Source: Olleya sp. Hel_I_94 (lineage in GTDB: Bacteria > Bacteroidota > Bacteroidia > Flavobacteriales > Flavobacteriaceae). Taken from it: 64,000 nucleotides of DNA. The position numbers and the translations under genes are program-made. The stretch covers positions 1,245,001-1,309,000 of the forward strand of contig NZ_VISI01000002.1 of the NCBI RefSeq assembly GCF_007827365.1. The letters are read 5' to 3'. A model generated the notes under the pieces. It had not been told where the DNA came from, did no database searches, and saw only the letters and a program-made list of their open reading frames with translations. Positions 44,001 to 52,973 of the stretch are shown one piece after another (the first letter of the stretch is position 1; each line of letters opens with the position of its first letter).

Positions 44001-45996
44001 CCGTACCAAATAAACCACCTTGCACAAATTGTAAAGTAAAAGTTGAGACCTCTCCATTAATTTGCATTGTACCAGCAGCTGTTCCATCAGCATCATTCTG
44101 AGTTGCATCCTGAACATGTGCTGGATCAGCAGCTGTACCTGTACCTGAATCAAAAACTGTAGTTGCAGTAGAACCAAAATCAGACGTTCCTGATAAAGCA
44201 GTCCATGTCAAACCATTTTGCAAGGTTACAATAGCGGTATTTTGTTCATCATTAAGTCCATCTGTACCACCAACTCTATCTAAAAAGATAATAGGATTAG
44301 TTACTGTAATTGGATCTCCTAATTGATCAACGTAATTAACCGTTAAAGTTCTGTTCCATATATATTGATTTTGTAAAGATGCTGCATTAGCTAAATTTTC
44401 AGTCCAAAAAGCACCATTAGTAAAAACTCCTGAAGTGAAATTATTTTCGTTAGAAGTACTTACTTCTGCAATAATTCCGTTTCCAAAATCATAAGAAGCC
44501 GTGTTTCCTGAAATCGTCCATACACCTGTCAAAATTTGAGAAGAACAGACTCCTTCATTTATATCCAATATACCATCATTGTCATTATCTAAATCACAAC
44601 CATTTGGCACACCATCATTATCTATATCAACACTATCATCTGAACCTTGACAAATATCACTACCATCTAAAACACCATCGTTATCTCTATCACACTGCCC
44701 ATTAGCATCATACGCTGAAGCATTTTGAGAGGTCCCAATAGTTTGTCCATTATTTACATTAACATTATTTGGTACACCTGTAGCCGCATCTATATCCCCA
44801 TTTAATGATCCATTAGGATTCAGTTCTGTTGTAACTATTCCATCTCCACCTTCTAAAGCATCAAAACAACCATCATTATCTGAATCAAAATCTAAATGAT
44901 TAGGAATTCCATCACCATCAAAATCATATACATCAGGCACACCATCTCCATTGGCATCAGCATAGTTTGTGAAGCTACCATCTCCAGTACCATTGTCTAT
45001 TGTATCATTCCAGTTTGGAATACCATCACCATCTTCATCATAACTTGGAGAATAACCATTTGATTCGTCAATATCTAAAATACCATCATCGTCATCATCT
45101 AAATCATCAATATCACTAAATCCATCACCATCTTCATCTGGTAAAGAAAAAATAAATAATTTACCGTCTCCGTGATCAGCACTTGTTGCAGTAATTCTTA
45201 CATCCGTAATAAAAGACCCTTGAGGAGCTATATCGTTTACGTAAAAAAGAGCAATACCAATAGTCCCACCATTGGTAACCACTACTCTGTCACTTAACCA
45301 ATAATCCGAAGTACTAGTTGGAGCTACTACCGTACCAACAGTACCAAAACTACTAGAACTACCTGTTCCTCCATGACCATAGTAAGTAGGACCTTGAGGA
45401 TTAACAAAAGTAGAACCCAAAGATTGATTAGCACCTCCACCAACTGGGGTTCCAAAAAACTCAATATGATAACAATTATTTGCGTTACGTTCTGTAATCG
45501 CTATAATACTTCCTGAAGTACTACGTATAGCCGGAGAATATGAAAATGTTTGCTTCTGCGCAATTAAAGTTGATTGAGCTGCTGAAAAATCATTACAAAT
45601 AGCTTGTCCATTATTACTAGCTTCAAAAAAGTGATTCAAATTTTTATCTTGAAATGCTGCTAAAGCTGATGCATCCCAAGTTGGACTAGCACTAGTAGAC
45701 TCAACAAGAGTGTTGTTAAGACGCACTCTATTGGCAGCATTTCCACCAGTAGTACCTACTTGAGTCATAGTATAAGACTGAGGACTTCCAAAATCCACAA
45801 AAACTCTTGTGCCAACAGTTATACTCTGAATTGTAGCGGGATCATTAAGCGTAGTTTGCACATCACTCCACTGAAAAGAAACACCAGTTTTTATACTTGG
45901 CGCATTAGTCTGAGAAAATAAACTAGTAAAAGAAAATAAAGTAAACACCAATAAACCAAGTGCTTTGTCTCTAGATAATCGAAAAAAGATTTTCAT
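38089..45996 (-). CDS. Giant repeat adhesin with T9SS type B sorting domain (SprB-like architecture)
   Basis: A protein of 2635 residues exported by signal peptide MKIFFRLSRDKALGLLVF...SLFSQ. The first third holds a C-type beta-sandwich and thrombospondin type 3 calcium-binding repeats (DxDxDGxxD runs such as DEDGDGFSDIDDLDDDDDG) interleaved with NFxxGVF-type modules. Then come six copies of a 107-residue SdrD/carboxypeptidase-regulatory-like module (SGTIVDENGDPVSGIVVTL; TYEFTDVPVGEYT), DNA at about 40770-42697. Six copies of a 73-residue TSP3 unit follow (DTDGDGVTDGQEALDGTDPN), DNA at about 39040-40360. The last 100 residues are the sorting domain (TPNGDGDNDVF, IYNRWGVIVYET, PVGTYFYVVEY). 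Surface adhesion or gliding is inferred from the PorP/SprF partner. Confidence 0.9.
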   Translation of the reverse strand: MKIFFRLSRDKALGLLVFTLFSFTSLFSQTNAPSIKTGVSFQWSDVQTTLNDPATIQSITVGTRVFVDFGSPQSYTMTQVGTTGGNAANRVRLNNTLVESTSASPTWDASALAAFQDKNLNHFFEASNNGQAICNDFSAAQSTLIAQKQTFSYSPAIRSTSGSIIAITERNANNCYHIEFFGTPVGGGANQSLGSTFVNPQGPTYYGHGGTGSSSSFGTVGTVVAPTSTSDYWLSDRVVVTNGGTIGIALFYVNDIAPQGSFITDVRITATSADHGDGKLFIFSLPDEDGDGFSDIDDLDDDDDGILDIDESNGYSPSYDEDGDGIPNWNDTIDNGTGDGSFTNYADANGDGVPDVYDFDGDGIPNHLDFDSDNDGCFDALEGGDGIVTTELNPNGSLNGDIDAATGVPNNVNVNNGQTIGTSQNASAYDANGQCDRDNDGVLDGSDICQGSDDSVDIDNDGVPNGCDLDNDNDGILDINEGVCSSQILTGVWTISGNTASYDFGNGIIAEVSTSNENNFTSGVFTNGAFWTENLANAASLQNQYIWNRTLTVNYVDQLGDPITVTNPIIFLDRVGGTDGLNDEQNTAIVTLQNGLTWTALSGTSDFGSTATTVFDSGTGTAADPAHVQDATQNDADGTAAGTMQINGEVSTFTLQFVQGGLFGTGTDGIEFILSACQSLDTDNDGTPDYLDTDSDNDGCFDAIEGGDNIALASVNTDGTLNGTINTTTGVANNVNTTSGQSIGGASDASLSDPNGQCDSDGDGVIDNLDVCPGSDDTADNDNDNVPDGCDLDDDNDGILDINEQNVITCTNEESPSFGAAQGPNNYLGSDINNPEVGDSFLYNNVYTGVDAIVTIVSSNDNDILVLDVTTTGTDSFFQPQIDHASATSYTEFKIDFVVAGTTTPAPVSTYILTTIDNDVFEFVTYADGFASDVYVDTPTNEIAYSGNPANLDGFTRGYVSDGTFIAGVDVTTPQYQVAASYSLVSSVSFRFGDTSSNTSNHSLSIEPCIPEDNWVTVPVFYEDIDTDGDGIPNSLDNDSDGDMCPDAIEGGGTLNSTNVDANGQLTGTVDSTTGVPNDVDVNAGQTVGDSTNDLVNACLGSVSGTIVDENGDPVSGIVVTLDDGDAATVDPTVTTGVDGTYEFTDVPVGEYTVEQTIPANTDVVDGDTTDDSDTVANTDTTDGSIPVTVTEGEVDADNNFENSPTPGSVSGTIVDENGDPVSGIVVTLDDGDAATVDPTVTTGVDGTYEFTDVPVGEYTVVETIPANTEVVDGDTTDDSDTVANTDTTDGSIPVTVEAGEVDADNNFENSPTPGSVSGTIVDENGDPVSGIVVTLDDGDAATVDPTVTTGVDGTYEFTDVPVGEYTIVQTVPANTEVVDGDTTDDSDTVANTDTTDGSIPVTVEAGEVDADNNFENSPAPGSVSGTIVDENGDPVSGIVVTLDDGDAATVDPTVTTGVDGTYEFTDVPVGDYTVVETIPANTDVVDGDTTDDSDTVANTDTTDGSIPVTVEAGEVDADNNFENSPAPGSVSGTIVDENGDPVSGIVVTLDDGDAATVDPTVTTGVDGTYEFTDVPVGDYTIVQTVPANTEVVDGDTTDDSDTVANTDTTDGSIPVTVEAGEVDADNNFENSPAPGSVSGTIVDENGDPVSGIVVTLDDGDAATVDPTVTTGVDGTYEFTDVPVGEYTIVQTVPANTNVVDGDTTDDSDTVANTDTTDGSIPVTVEAGEVDADNNFENSPIVGGLTGVVFEDINGDGIQDAGEEGIEGVEIVITDVDGNETTVTTGIDGVWTATDIPVGDTEVDVDETTLPTDITDTLTTTDSDPEIVTVLEGVATVTIDDGYAPVDIDSDGDGVLDSVEVANGTDPNNECNYNIADITEEITAITDCDNDGLLDVEEITGVDDPLTPADPAGNTTDPTDPDTDGDGVTDGQEALDGTDPNDACEYVIASITLPIDSGADCDNDGLLDVEEITGVDDPLTPADPAGNTTDPTDPDTDGDGVTDGQEALDGTDPNDACEYVIASITLPIDSGADCDNDGLLDVEEITGVDDPLTPADPAGNTTDPTDPDTDGDGVTDGQEALDGTDPNDACEYVIASITLPIDSGADCDNDGLTDAEEITGEDDPLTPADPAGNTTDPTDPDTDGDGVTDGQEALDGTDPNDACEYVIASITLPIDSGADCDNDGLLDVEEITGVDDPLTPADPAGNTTDPTDPDTDGDGVTDGQEALDGTDPNDACEYVIASITLPIDSGADCDNDGLLDAEEITGEDDPLTPADPAGNTTDPTDPDTDGDGVTDGQEALDGTDPNNSCEYLESSITLPQDEVYLAADCDGDGVTNGQEVVDGTDALDPCDYLAGNQDITIVSEEWEALDCDGDGVINGTEILDSTDPQNPCDFIAASTTVAQSTEWLNGDCDNDNVPNGVEQSEGDTDGDSIPDYLDTDDDGDGVDTINEDYGNTDFEDGDIDPTGDNDPTNDETDGDSIPDYLDTDDDNDGIPTEDEYPDPDNNGIGFGDDAVDSDGDGLPDYLDVNNASPQEDDLEIFNAVTPNGDGDNDVFIIRNIELYPENTVKIYNRWGVIVYETSSYGSVGNYFNGRSNGRVTIQEDELLPVGTYFYVVEYTVEGETKSRAGYLYLQR
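39040..40360 (-). repeat. Six tandem 219-bp repeats encoding TSP3 units
   Basis: The period is 219 bp (73 residues), measured from the recurring CTGCTCCTGAGTCGATTGG at 39243, 39462, 39681 and 39900 on the plus strand. Copies are almost identical in DNA. Differences are concentrated at two codons (V/A and V/E in EEITGVDDP against EEITGEDDP). The copy nearest 40360 is fused to a unique sequence. Confidence 0.9.
40770..42697 (-). repeat. Six tandem 321-bp repeats encoding SdrD/CarboxypepD-reg-like modules
   Basis: The period is 321 bp (107 residues). Copies differ at few positions, chiefly EYTVVET / EYTIVQT / DYTVVET and the NSPTPG / NSPAPG linkers. The variants are shuffled among copies rather than following their order, which suggests recombination between copies. 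Confidence 0.9.
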
Positions 45997-46384
45997 GTTG
46001 TTGAGGGTAAGATTATTTAATAATCAATTTTAAAAAATAGTATTTGCTATTAATTGTGGTTTTAGCCACACAAAGTGCGAATTTAATTACTTACAATCTT
46101 TATAGATTTAAATACACGCCTAAAAGTGTTAATTTTCGTTAAAGTGTAGTTTTTTCGGACAAACATTACATCGAAAAACAAAAAAATTCATTCATATTTT
46201 AAAAATAATTATCGACAAAGTGCAAATATGATAGATAAAAATTTAAATTATAATTAAATGTATGAATTTTCTTAAAAATTTTATTGATTATCAAGTACTT
46301 ACAACACTATTAAATGAAATAATAAATGGTTTTGACTAGTAGGACATCTAACCCTATACCTATATATTTGTAAAAATTATTTTA
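45997..46384. other. 388-bp divergent intergenic region between the adhesin gene and prfC
   Basis: No ORF is supported. It contains the inverted repeat TTTTTCG (46151-46157) / CGAAAAA (46172-46178). The sequence ACAAAGTGC occurs twice, near 46069 and 46213, which reads GCACTTTGT toward the adhesin. A prfC -7 element lies at 46363-46370. The long leader is likely to hold the adhesin promoter, but no exact TAnnTTTG is found on that strand. Confidence 0.45.
46363..46370 (+). promoter_or_regulatory. -7 element TATATTTG for prfC
   Basis: This is an exact TAnnTTTG match 14 bp before the prfC ATG at 46385. A TTTG at 46331-46334 is 28 bp upstream, longer than the usual spacing. Confidence 0.45.
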
Positions 46385-47974
46385 ATGAAGTTTTTAGACG
46401 AAATAAAAAGAAGGAGAACCTTTGGTATTATATCACATCCTGATGCAGGAAAAACAACACTTACAGAAAAGTTGTTACTTTTTGGTGGAGCTATTAATGA
46501 AGCTGGAGCAGTTAAGAGTAACAAAATTAAAAAAGGTGCTACTAGTGATTTTATGGAAATTGAACGCCAACGTGGTATATCTGTAGCTACTTCTGTTCTT
46601 GCATTTGAATATGATGGTATCAAAATAAACATATTAGATACCCCAGGACATAAGGATTTTGCTGAAGATACCTTCAGAACATTAACAGCTGTTGATAGTG
46701 TAATAGTTGTAATTGATGTTGCTAAAGGTGTTGAGGAACAAACGGAAAAACTTGTAGAAGTTTGTAGAATGCGGAACATACCAATGATTGTTTTTATTAA
46801 TAAAATGGATCGTGAGGGTAAAGATGCATTTGAATTATTAGATGAAATAGAACAAAAATTAAAATTAACGGTAACACCTTTAAGTTTCCCAATTGGTATG
46901 GGTTATGATTTTAAAGGAATATATAATATTTGGGAGAAAAATATTAATCTGTTTAGTGGTGACAGTAGAAAAAACATTGAGGAAACCATTGAAATAAATG
47001 ATCTTGAATCGACAGAGTTAAATACTTTAATAGGAGAGAAATCAGCTAACACTTTACGTGAAGAAATTGAATTAGTTGAAGGGATCTATCCTAAATTTAG
47101 TAATGAAGATTACTTAAAAGGAGAGTTACAGCCTGTATTTTTTGGATCAGCATTAAACAGTTTTGGTGTCAGAGAATTATTAGATTGTTTTGTTGAAATA
47201 GCTCCGAAACCAAGACCAAAAAATAGTGAAGAGCGACTTGTTTTACCTGAGGAAGATAAATTTTCTGGTTTTGTATTTAAAATTCACGCAAATATGGATC
47301 CTAATCACAGAAATAGATTAGCTTTTGTTAAAATAGTTTCGGGTGAGTTTAAAAGAAATACTCCGTATTTACATGTAAGACATAATAAAAAAGTTAAATT
47401 TTCTAGCCCAAACGCTTTTTTTGCAGAAAAAAAAGAAATTGTAGATATCTCTTATCCTGGTGATATTGTTGGTCTACAAGATACTGGAACCTTTAAAATT
47501 GGTGATACACTTACAGAAGGTGAAATACTAAACTATAAAGGAATACCAAGTTTTTCTCCTGAGCACTTTAGATATATAAATAATGCAGACCCATTAAAGT
47601 CTAAACAACTTTTTAAAGGAATTGATCAGTTAATGGATGAAGGTGTTGCACAGTTATTTACATTAGAACTTAATGGAAGAAAGGTAATTGGTACTGTTGG
47701 AGCATTACAATATGAAGTTATACAATATAGGTTAGAACATGAATATGGTGCTAAATGTACCTATGAAAACTTAAATGTGTATAAAGCGTGTTGGGTTGAT
47801 CCTGAAGACAAAAAAAATAGTGAGTACAAAGAATTTTTACGCGTTAAACAGCGTTATTTAGCTAAGGATAAAAGAGGACAATTAGTATTTTTAGCAGATT
47901 CACCTTTTTCTTTACAAATGACTCAACAAAAATATCCAAGTGTTAAATTTCATTACGTTTCGGAATTTGAATAG
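46385..47974 (+). CDS. prfC: Peptide chain release factor 3
   Basis: A GTPase of 529 residues that recycles RF1/RF2 after termination. G1 is SHPDAGKTTL, the switch region RGISVATSVL, G3 DTPGHKDF and G4 NKMD. The C-terminal RF3-specific domains end in FSLQMTQQKYPSVKFHYV. These motifs separate it from EF-G (no domain IV) and from LepA. It is transcribed alone and converges with the DUF3467 gene through a bidirectional terminator. Confidence 0.97.
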   Translation: MKFLDEIKRRRTFGIISHPDAGKTTLTEKLLLFGGAINEAGAVKSNKIKKGATSDFMEIERQRGISVATSVLAFEYDGIKINILDTPGHKDFAEDTFRTLTAVDSVIVVIDVAKGVEEQTEKLVEVCRMRNIPMIVFINKMDREGKDAFELLDEIEQKLKLTVTPLSFPIGMGYDFKGIYNIWEKNINLFSGDSRKNIEETIEINDLESTELNTLIGEKSANTLREEIELVEGIYPKFSNEDYLKGELQPVFFGSALNSFGVRELLDCFVEIAPKPRPKNSEERLVLPEEDKFSGFVFKIHANMDPNHRNRLAFVKIVSGEFKRNTPYLHVRHNKKVKFSSPNAFFAEKKEIVDISYPGDIVGLQDTGTFKIGDTLTEGEILNYKGIPSFSPEHFRYINNADPLKSKQLFKGIDQLMDEGVAQLFTLELNGRKVIGTVGALQYEVIQYRLEHEYGAKCTYENLNVYKACWVDPEDKKNSEYKEFLRVKQRYLAKDKRGQLVFLADSPFSLQMTQQKYPSVKFHYVSEFE

Positions 47975-48155
47975 TAAAAAATCACATTTAAATCGTTTTA
48001 ATACACGATAAAGATCCACACTTAATGTCACTATTTAAATTTACAAAAACCTCTTTAAATGCGGTTAAATAAAGTCAAAAACTTGATTAATATAGTTAAA
48101 ACTAATTTTAATTTTTTTTATAATAGTTTTTGACTATTTAAAATTTAATTAATAT

Positions 48156-48190
48156 AAAAAAGCCTTTCTAATTTTATAGAAAGGCTTTTT
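48156..48190. terminator. Bidirectional terminator between prfC and the DUF3467 gene
   Basis: AAAAAGCCTTTCTA pairs with TAGAAAGGCTTTTT around a 6-nt loop, with A- and T-runs on both sides. It ends 4 bp from the DUF3467 stop. Confidence 0.9.
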
Positions 48191-48193
48191 TAT

Positions 48194-48514
48194 TTATGCT
48201 TGCCCAGTAGGTCCAAAATTTAAAGGAATTGGTGGCTGTTCATAATCCTTAATTTCGCCATGTGCTTTTTCAAATCTCTTGACATTTTCGCTTAAAGCTT
48301 TTAATAATCTTTTAGCGTGTTGTGGTGTTAATATAATTCTAGACTTTACTTTGCTTTTAGGCGTACCAGGCATTATACTAACAAAATCAACAACAAACTC
48401 TGAGACTGAGTGATTTATAATAGCTAAGTTAGAGTATATACCCTCTGCAATTTTCTCGTCTAATTCTATATTAATTTGACCTTGTTTAGGTTTATTATCA
48501 TTATTATCTGACAT
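48194..48514 (-). CDS. DUF3467 family protein
   Basis: A 106-residue soluble protein. The pattern INIELDEKIAEGIYSNLAIINHSVSEFVVDF, followed by ILTPQHAKRLLKALSENVKRFE, is that of DUF3467, a small helix-strand family of unknown function found next to rpoC in many Bacteroidota. It lies 90 bp downstream of rpoC, beyond the terminator, so it is probably expressed by read-through or its own weak promoter. The ATG at 48514 is the natural start. Confidence 0.88.
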   Translation of the reverse strand: MSDNNDNKPKQGQINIELDEKIAEGIYSNLAIINHSVSEFVVDFVSIMPGTPKSKVKSRIILTPQHAKRLLKALSENVKRFEKAHGEIKDYEQPPIPLNFGPTGQA

Positions 48515-48530
48515 ATGTTATTTTTTAAAC

Positions 48531-48560
48531 AAAGAATCCTGCAAATTGCAGGATTCTTTT
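48531..48560 (-). terminator. Intrinsic terminator of rpoC
   Basis: AAAGAATCCTGC pairs with GCAGGATTCTTT around a 5-nt loop, with a short T/A end. It lies between the rpoC stop and the DUF3467 start and probably gives partial termination. Confidence 0.75.
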
Positions 48561-48604
48561 AATTATTAAATTATTTATAAAATCAACATTATATTGATTT
48601 ACAA

Positions 48605-51600
48605 TTAGTTATAATTAACTTCTTGTTTAGCTTTCATCATTTGATCAAACTCTTCTTTAGATCCAACAATAATATTATCATAAGCTCTCATACCTGTACC
48701 TGCTGGTATACGATGACCTACAATTACATTTTCTTTAAGTCCTTCTAATGTATCAATCTTACCAGCTACAGCTGCTTCATTTAATACTTTAGTAGTCTCT
48801 TGGAAAGAAGCTGCAGAAATAAATGATTTAGTCTGTAAAGAAGCTCTAGTAATACCTTGTAAAATTGGCGTCGCTGTTGCAGGCTGCGCGTCTCTTGCTA
48901 TAACTAGTTGTTTATCTTCACGACGTAAAATAGAGTTTTCATCTCTTAATTGGAAAGCAGATATAATCTGACCTTCTTTTAAGTTTGAAGAATCACCAGC
49001 ATTTTCTACTACTTTCATTCCAAAAATGTTATCATTTTCTTCAATAAAATCAGATTTATGTGCTAATTGATCCTCTAAAAAGATAGTATCCCCAGAATCA
49101 ATAATTCTTACTTTACGCATCATTTGTCGTACAACAACTTCAAAATGCTTATCATTAATTTTCACACCTTGTAAACGATATACTTCTTGCACTTCGTTAA
49201 CTAAGTATTGTTGTACAGCAGATGGTCCTTTAATATTTAGGATGTCATTTGGTGTAACTGAACCATCAGATAATGGCATTCCTGCTTTAATAAAGTCATT
49301 TTCCTGTACAAGAATTTGACTAGATAGCTTAACTAGGTATTTCTTAATTTCTCCTAATTTAGATTCTACGATAATCTCACGATTACCTCTCTTAATTTTA
49401 CCAAAAGATACAACACCATCAATAGCACTTACTACTGCTGGGTTAGAAGGATTACGAGCTTCAAATAATTCTGTAACACGTGGTAAACCTCCTGTAATAT
49501 CACCAGCTTTTGCAGATTTACGAGGAATTTTAACTAAGATTTTTCCAACCTTAACTTTCTCTCCATCATCAATCATGATGTGCGCACCTACTGGTAGGTT
49601 ATAAGAACGAATCGCTTCACCTTTACCGTCTTCAACAATAAGTGTTGGTATTAATTTTTTATTTCTAGATTCAGAAATTACTTTTTCTTGGAAACCTGTT
49701 TGCTCATCAATTTCAACTTGATAAGTTATACCTTGTTCGATATTTTCATATCTAACTTTTCCAGCAAATTCTGAAATAATAACTCCGTTATATGGATCCC
49801 AAGAACAAACAACATCTCCAGCTTTTAAAGGATCTCCATTTTTAACAAAAACGTGAGAACCATAAGGAATATTATTAGTACTTAAGGTAATTCCTGTTTT
49901 CTTATCTACTAACTTAAGTTCTGATGTACGAGAGATTACAACATCTACTGCTTTACCATCGTTGTCAGTACCTTTAACAGTTTTTAAATCTTCAATTTCT
50001 GCAATACCATCAAACTTAACTACAAGTTTGTTTTCTTCAGAAATGTTACCTGCAATACCTCCAACGTGGAATGTACGAAGTGTTAACTGAGTACCTGGTT
50101 CTCCAATAGATTGTGCTGCTACAACTCCAACTGCTTCACCGCGTTGTACCATTTTATTGGTAGCCAAATTACGACCGTAACACTGTGCACAGATACCTTT
50201 TTTAGCTTCACAAGATAATGGCGAACGAACTTCTACAGACTCAATTGGTGAATTTTCAATTCTAGCTGCTACAACTTCATCAATTAATTGACCTGCTTCA
50301 GCCAAAACCTCTTCACTTAAAGGGTCATATACATCATTTAATGAAATACGACCTACTATACGTGCTTCTAATTTCTCGACAACTTCATCATTTTTCTTAA
50401 GCGCAGAAACTTCTACTCCTCTTAATGTACCACAGTCTTCGCTATTAACAATCACGTCTTGTGAAACATCCACTAAACGACGTGTTAAATAACCTGCATC
50501 GGCAGTTTTAAGTGCTGTATCGGCAAGACCTTTACGCGCACCGTGAGTTGATATAAAGTATTCTAAAATTGATAATCCTTCCTTAAAGTTAGATAAGATA
50601 GGGTTTTCAATAATAGATCCTCCACCTGCAGTAGATTTTTTAGGCTTGGCCATTAATCCACGCATACCTGTAAGCTGACGAATCTGTTCTTTAGATCCAC
50701 GTGCTCCAGAATCAAGCATCATATATACCGAGTTAAATCCTTGTTGGTCCTCTCTAATACGTTTCATTGACAATTCAGTCAATTCCGCATTGGTAGACGT
50801 CCAAATATCAATAACTTGGTTATAACGTTCGTTATTTGTAATTAATCCCATGTTATAGTTACCAGTAACACCATCAACTTTTTGGTTGGCAGCATCAATC
50901 ATAGATTGCTTTTCTGGTGGGATAATAATATCTCCTAAACTGAAAGATAAACCTCCTCTAAATGCGAAGTTATATCCTAAAGTTTTAATTTCATCTAAGA
51001 AAGCTGCAGTTTCAGGTACACTAGTTACTTTTAAAATATTACCAATAATATCTCTTAAAGATTTTTTAGTTAATACTTCATTAATAAAACCTGCAGCTGC
51101 TGGAACTTTTTCGTTAAATAAAACACGACCAACAGTAGTTTCAATAATTTGATACACTAGTTCGCCCGCTTCATTAAAGTCCATTGCTCTAACTTTAATC
51201 CCTGCGTTTAATTCCACTCTCTTTTCATTGTAAGCAATTGTTACTTCTTCTGCAGAGTAAAATGTTAATCCTTCACCTCTTACTGGAACTTCAGGTGTAG
51301 AATACCTGTGCTTAGTCATGTAGTATAAACCAAGTACCATATCCTGAGATGGTACAGTAACTGGAGCACCATTTGCAGGGTTTAAGATATTATGCGATGC
51401 TAACATTAACATCTGACATTCTAGTATCGCTTCAGGTCCTAATGGTAAGTGAACAGCCATCTGGTCACCATCAAAATCCGCATTAAATGCAGCACAAGCT
51501 AATGGGTGTAATTGGATTGCTTTACCCTCAATTAATTTAGGTTGAAAAGCTTGAATTCCAAGTCTATGTAACGTAGGAGCACGATTTAAAAGCACTGGAT

Positions 51601-52906
51601 GTCCTTTTAAAACATTTTCTAATATATCCCAAACAACTGGTTCTCTTTTATCTATAATCTTTTTAGCAGATTTTACAGTTTTAACAATACCTCTTTCAAT
51701 TAATTTTCTAATTACAAAAGGCTTGTATAATTCTGCTGCCATATTTTTTGGCAATCCACATTCAAATAATTTTAATTCTGGTCCAACAACAATTACAGAA
51801 CGTGCTGAATAATCCACACGCTTACCAAGTAAGTTTTGACGGAAACGACCTTGCTTACCTTTAAGCGAATCTGATAAAGATTTTAAAGGTCTGTTAGAAT
51901 CTGTTTTTACTGCAGACGACTTACGTGTGTTATCAAATAAAGAATCTACAGACTCTTGTAACATACGTTTTTCGTTACGTAAAATAACCTCTGGTGCTTT
52001 TATCTCAACTAATCTTTTAAGACGGTTGTTACGGATAATTACACGACGATATAAATCATTTAAATCAGAAGTAGCAAAACGTCCACCATCTAAAGGCACT
52101 AACGGTCTTAATTCTGGTGGTATAATTGGCACTACTTTCATTATCATCCATTCGGGACGATTCTCTCTATTTTCATTAGACTCACGTAAAGCTTCTACTA
52201 CTTGTAAACGTTTTAAAGCTTCCGTTTTACGTTGTTTAGACGTTTCTGTATTAGCTTTATGACGTAACTCGTAAGATAACGTGTCTAAGTCTATTCTAGA
52301 TAATAAGTCAATAAGACACTCAGCTCCCATTTTAGCAATAAACTTGCTTGGGTCTGTATCATCTAAATATTGATTATCTTGAGGAAGTGTTTCTAAAATA
52401 TTTAGGTACTCTTCTTCAGTTAAAAAATCTAATTTTTGTAAAGGCTCTCCTTCTTCGTTTTTAGCATTACCAGGTTGAATTACTACATAACGTTCGTAGT
52501 AAATAATCATATCTAATTTCTTAGAAGGTAATCCTAAAATGTATCCTATTTTATTTGGTAAAGAACGGAAGTACCAAATATGAGCAACAGGGACTACTAA
52601 ATTAATGTGTCCTACTCTATCACGACGTACTTTCTTTTCAGTAACTTCAACTCCACAACGGTCGCAAACAATTCCTTTATATCTAATACGCTTATATTTA
52701 CCACAAGCACATTCGTAATCCTTTACAGGACCAAAAATACGCTCACAGAATAAACCATCACGTTCTGGTTTATGTGTACGATAATTGATAGTTTCTGGTT
52801 TTAAAACCTCACCTCTAGATTCTGCTAATATAGATTCTGGTGATGCTAAACCAATCGAGATTTTGTTAAATCTCTGTACTGTATTCTTATCTTGCTTTTT
52901 TGCCAT
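48605..52906 (-). CDS. rpoC: DNA-directed RNA polymerase subunit beta'
   Basis: The catalytic RNA polymerase subunit, 1433 residues. It has the N-terminal zinc ribbon ([20 protein letters not shown]), the Mg-binding [12 protein letters not shown], bridge-helix and trigger-loop regions ([34 protein letters not shown]) and a second zinc cluster ([21 protein letters not shown]). It has a shorter insert between conserved blocks than some Bacteroidota. It follows rpoB by 67 bp, with a hairpin in that gap. The DUF3467 gene follows. Confidence 0.98.
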   Translation of the reverse strand: MAKKQDKNTVQRFNKISIGLASPESILAESRGEVLKPETINYRTHKPERDGLFCERIFGPVKDYECACGKYKRIRYKGIVCDRCGVEVTEKKVRRDRVGHINLVVPVAHIWYFRSLPNKIGYILGLPSKKLDMIIYYERYVVIQPGNAKNEEGEPLQKLDFLTEEEYLNILETLPQDNQYLDDTDPSKFIAKMGAECLIDLLSRIDLDTLSYELRHKANTETSKQRKTEALKRLQVVEALRESNENRENRPEWMIMKVVPIIPPELRPLVPLDGGRFATSDLNDLYRRVIIRNNRLKRLVEIKAPEVILRNEKRMLQESVDSLFDNTRKSSAVKTDSNRPLKSLSDSLKGKQGRFRQNLLGKRVDYSARSVIVVGPELKLFECGLPKNMAAELYKPFVIRKLIERGIVKTVKSAKKIIDKREPVVWDILENVLKGHPVLLNRAPTLHRLGIQAFQPKLIEGKAIQLHPLACAAFNADFDGDQMAVHLPLGPEAILECQMLMLASHNILNPANGAPVTVPSQDMVLGLYYMTKHRYSTPEVPVRGEGLTFYSAEEVTIAYNEKRVELNAGIKVRAMDFNEAGELVYQIIETTVGRVLFNEKVPAAAGFINEVLTKKSLRDIIGNILKVTSVPETAAFLDEIKTLGYNFAFRGGLSFSLGDIIIPPEKQSMIDAANQKVDGVTGNYNMGLITNNERYNQVIDIWTSTNAELTELSMKRIREDQQGFNSVYMMLDSGARGSKEQIRQLTGMRGLMAKPKKSTAGGGSIIENPILSNFKEGLSILEYFISTHGARKGLADTALKTADAGYLTRRLVDVSQDVIVNSEDCGTLRGVEVSALKKNDEVVEKLEARIVGRISLNDVYDPLSEEVLAEAGQLIDEVVAARIENSPIESVEVRSPLSCEAKKGICAQCYGRNLATNKMVQRGEAVGVVAAQSIGEPGTQLTLRTFHVGGIAGNISEENKLVVKFDGIAEIEDLKTVKGTDNDGKAVDVVISRTSELKLVDKKTGITLSTNNIPYGSHVFVKNGDPLKAGDVVCSWDPYNGVIISEFAGKVRYENIEQGITYQVEIDEQTGFQEKVISESRNKKLIPTLIVEDGKGEAIRSYNLPVGAHIMIDDGEKVKVGKILVKIPRKSAKAGDITGGLPRVTELFEARNPSNPAVVSAIDGVVSFGKIKRGNREIIVESKLGEIKKYLVKLSSQILVQENDFIKAGMPLSDGSVTPNDILNIKGPSAVQQYLVNEVQEVYRLQGVKINDKHFEVVVRQMMRKVRIIDSGDTIFLEDQLAHKSDFIEENDNIFGMKVVENAGDSSNLKEGQIISAFQLRDENSILRREDKQLVIARDAQPATATPILQGITRASLQTKSFISAASFQETTKVLNEAAVAGKIDTLEGLKENVIVGHRIPAGTGMRAYDNIIVGSKEEFDQMMKAKQEVNYN

Positions 52907-52932
52907 AATTCTTATAGTGTTCAGTTTGTAAA

Positions 52933-52958
52933 GCAGTTTTTAATACATTAAAAACTGC
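52933..52958 (-). promoter_or_regulatory. Hairpin between rpoB and rpoC
   Basis: GCAGTTTTTA and TAAAAACTGC form a 10-bp stem around ATACAT (or 12 bp around a 2-nt loop). It sits between the rpoB stop and the rpoC ATG, without a following T-run. It is likely to affect mRNA processing or rpoC translation. Confidence 0.5.
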
Positions 52959-52973
52959 TCAACTCACTTAAAA

